From Gracilimonas halophila (GTDB taxonomy: Bacteria; Bacteroidota; Rhodothermia; Balneolales; Balneolaceae), in contig NZ_JBHULI010000025.1 of NCBI RefSeq assembly GCF_042684365.1, positions 62,001-126,000 on the forward strand: a stretch of 64,000 bases of DNA, read 5' to 3'. A model generated the notes under the pieces. It made no database searches and had not been told where the DNA came from. It saw nothing but the letters and a program-made list of their open reading frames with translations. Of the stretch, positions 62,486-64,000 are shown in pieces. The position numbers and the translations under genes were made by a program. The first letter of the stretch is position 1. Each line of letters starts with the position of its first letter.

Positions 62486-64000
62486 CTACCGGGCATTATG
62501 TAATATCCTCGTTCCCCATATTCTAATATCATCCAGTATCACATAAATGGATGGAAGAACCAGTAATGTTACAATGGTTGAGAACGTGAGCCCACCAACA
62601 ATAGCTCGAGCCATAGGAAAGTAGGGAGGACCGCTTCCGCCAATCTGAGTAGTTCCGATACAAAGCGGGATCAATCCTAAAACTGTGGTGGCTGCCGTCA
62701 TAAGGATAGGGCGTATACGGTCGCGACCACCTTGTATTACAGCATCTCTTCGCGACAGGCCTTCTCCCCTCAAATGATTGATATGGTCTATCAATACGAT
62801 CCCATTGTTTACCACGATTCCCATCAGGATGAGAATTCCAATGAAAGCCATCAAGTCAAAAGTGGTATTGGTAAGAAAGAAAAACCAGAAGATTCCAACC
62901 ACTCCAAAGAAAATACATGAGAGCACACTGGTAGGGTATAAAAGTGATTCAAACAGTGATGCCATGATCAGATAGATCAGAAAAAAAGCGATGAAGATAT
63001 TGAATAACATGGTAGTGGCAACATCATCTCCCATGCCAAAACTGCGTCCATAGCTCCAGGAATATCCGGTGGGGTAGGCGATCTGATCCATAACCTTTGA
63101 GATCTCATCACGTGCCTCATCAGGGGTAAGATCTTCCAGATTAATGGCGATGCCCAGTGAAGTTCTGCGGTTTTCACGGAAGATGCGTCCCGCACCCTGG
63201 CTTTGTTCAAATTCAGCCAGAGATGCCAACTTCACAGTTTGTTCTCCTATGGAGATTGGAAGGTTTTTGAGGTCATCAAGTGTTTGGCGATTCACATCCT
63301 GAAAAGCAAGGACCACATCCACCTCGCCATCAGTGCCACGAATACGCTGTACGGTTTGTCCGCGCAGTGAACGAGATACCATCTGCGCTACAGCAGAAGA
63401 GGTAAGCCCAAAATTTCGGGCACGGTCATGATCGACGGTAAGCTGAATTTCATCACTGCCGGTTTCAGCCTCAGAGCGGACATCAGCGAACCCTTCGAGC
63501 TGACCTAACCGCCATTCAACCTGCTCGGCAAGCTCCTCAAGTGTTTCCATGGATTCACCCTGCACAAAGACCCGAACCTGCTCAGCACTGTTACGACTGA
63601 TATACTCAAAGGCCGGCCGGCCAATGGCAATTTGGGGTAAAAATTCTTGAACCTCTTCCTTGATCTGTGTAACAGACTTTTTGGCATTCTCATCGGGTAC
63701 TAAGTTCAGTGTCGATTCAGCATAATCAGGAGTATAAAAGGTATAAACAGATTCGATCTCGAAGTTCTCCTGATTCTCATAAAGGTATTGCTCGATCCTG
63801 TCTACGGACTCTTTGACTGTTTCAAGGGTGTAGGAAGCGTTAAGATTGTATTGTAGTCGCAGCTGACGTTCTTCCACTCTGGGAAACATATCAATGGACA
63901 TGAACGAAGCGGGGATGATGCCACTGAGAAAGAGTAAGGTTATGAAAACTACAGAGGTTTTTCGTCGCTCCAGAAACCATTCCAGTAAATTGGCATATTT
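62486..64000 (-). CDS. RND efflux pump inner-membrane subunit, partial (5' end beyond window)
   Basis: 504 codons, open to the window edge: upstream of the internal Met at 63901 the frame continues EWFLERRKTSVVFITLLFLS (a transmembrane helix start) without a stop. Periplasmic porter domain (VFVQGESMETLEELAEQVEW, TVDHDRARNFGLTSSAVAQM), then helices TMLFNIFIAFFLIYLIMASL, MAFIGILILMGIVVNNGIVL with IDHINHLRG, and RIRPILMTAATTVLGLIPL, all HAE1/AcrB-type. It is the C-terminal half of a family member of about 1000 residues. Substrate unknown; adaptor and outer-membrane partners are not in view. Confidence 0.93.
   Translation of the reverse strand, partial: KYANLLEWFLERRKTSVVFITLLFLSGIIPASFMSIDMFPRVEERQLRLQYNLNASYTLETVKESVDRIEQYLYENQENFEIESVYTFYTPDYAESTLNLVPDENAKKSVTQIKEEVQEFLPQIAIGRPAFEYISRNSAEQVRVFVQGESMETLEELAEQVEWRLGQLEGFADVRSEAETGSDEIQLTVDHDRARNFGLTSSAVAQMVSRSLRGQTVQRIRGTDGEVDVVLAFQDVNRQTLDDLKNLPISIGEQTVKLASLAEFEQSQGAGRIFRENRRTSLGIAINLEDLTPDEARDEISKVMDQIAYPTGYSWSYGRSFGMGDDVATTMLFNIFIAFFLIYLIMASLFESLLYPTSVLSCIFFGVVGIFWFFFLTNTTFDLMAFIGILILMGIVVNNGIVLIDHINHLRGEGLSRRDAVIQGGRDRIRPILMTAATTVLGLIPLCIGTTQIGGSGPPYFPMARAIVGGLTFSTIVTLLVLPSIYVILDDIRIWGTRILHNAR

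Overview
The window looks like chromosomal DNA of a Bacteroidota/Balneolota-type bacterium (Balneola/Gracilimonas-like). Supporting marks are two secreted proteins with the NYPNPFN-type C-terminal tail used by type IX secretion, a DUF4835/PorD-like protein, DUF3098, an M1 peptidase, BNR-repeat and porin-like envelope proteins, low-to-moderate GC by eye, and few strong Shine-Dalgarno sequences. This placement is inference; there is no rRNA in the window.

Layout. 1-7.2 kb is an accessory region: a DUF6364-PIN toxin-antitoxin pair overlapping a DUF488 gene, a luciferase-like oxidoreductase, a DUF3095 gene split by an in-frame stop, a frameshifted DUF4382 lipoprotein, a DUF2207 membrane protein, and a VapBC pair whose antitoxin is frameshifted. 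7.7-13.4 kb has a secreted S10-like peptidase and the minus-strand etfB-etfA-fixC-fixX operon (electron flow from flavin dehydrogenases to quinone), interrupted by a reverse-oriented four-helix-bundle gene. 13.6-21.8 kb is an envelope block: PorD-like, two outer-membrane barrels, a porin, an M1 peptidase, and a diheme cytochrome with an in-frame stop. 22-25.5 kb is a run of small minus-strand enzymes, one of them (an alpha/beta hydrolase) with an in-frame stop. 25.6-29.2 kb is a 5-oxoprolinase operon, pxpABC, led by an Nramp-fold transporter that lacks the metal-binding motif. 29.3-32.1 kb has a type IX cargo metallopeptidase, tRNA-Leu(CAG) with a duplicated 3' end, and a dienelactone hydrolase. 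32.3-44.6 kb is core metabolism and translation (gatB, tpiA, purD, leuS) plus luxE-like and luxC-like genes separated by a Cys-rich secreted peptide and a beta-propeller lipoprotein. 44.6-54.4 kb holds an ELIC-like pentameric channel with an in-frame stop, citrate synthase, mazG, a TPR protein, a Maf pyrophosphatase, DUF3098, DUF92 and a dicarboxylate symporter. 54.4-64 kb holds a large type IX cargo protein, an aldo/keto reductase, an acyl-ACP thioesterase, a BNR-repeat secreted protein, and a partial RND efflux pump running off the end.

Two patterns stand out. First, a set of short hairpin elements built from imperfect tandem heptamers. The 7-base word differs at each locus, and most copies have the reverse-complement heptamers as the second arm. 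They occupy all three gaps of the etf-fix operon, the gap downstream of the TPR/asparagine-synthetase-like pair before mazG, the gap after purD, and even lie in frame inside the luxE-like gene. Second, six accessory genes each carry exactly one disabling change (four in-frame stops, two one-base frameshifts), while the long core genes are intact. These may be recent pseudogenes, assembly errors, or something regulated; the sequence alone cannot decide.
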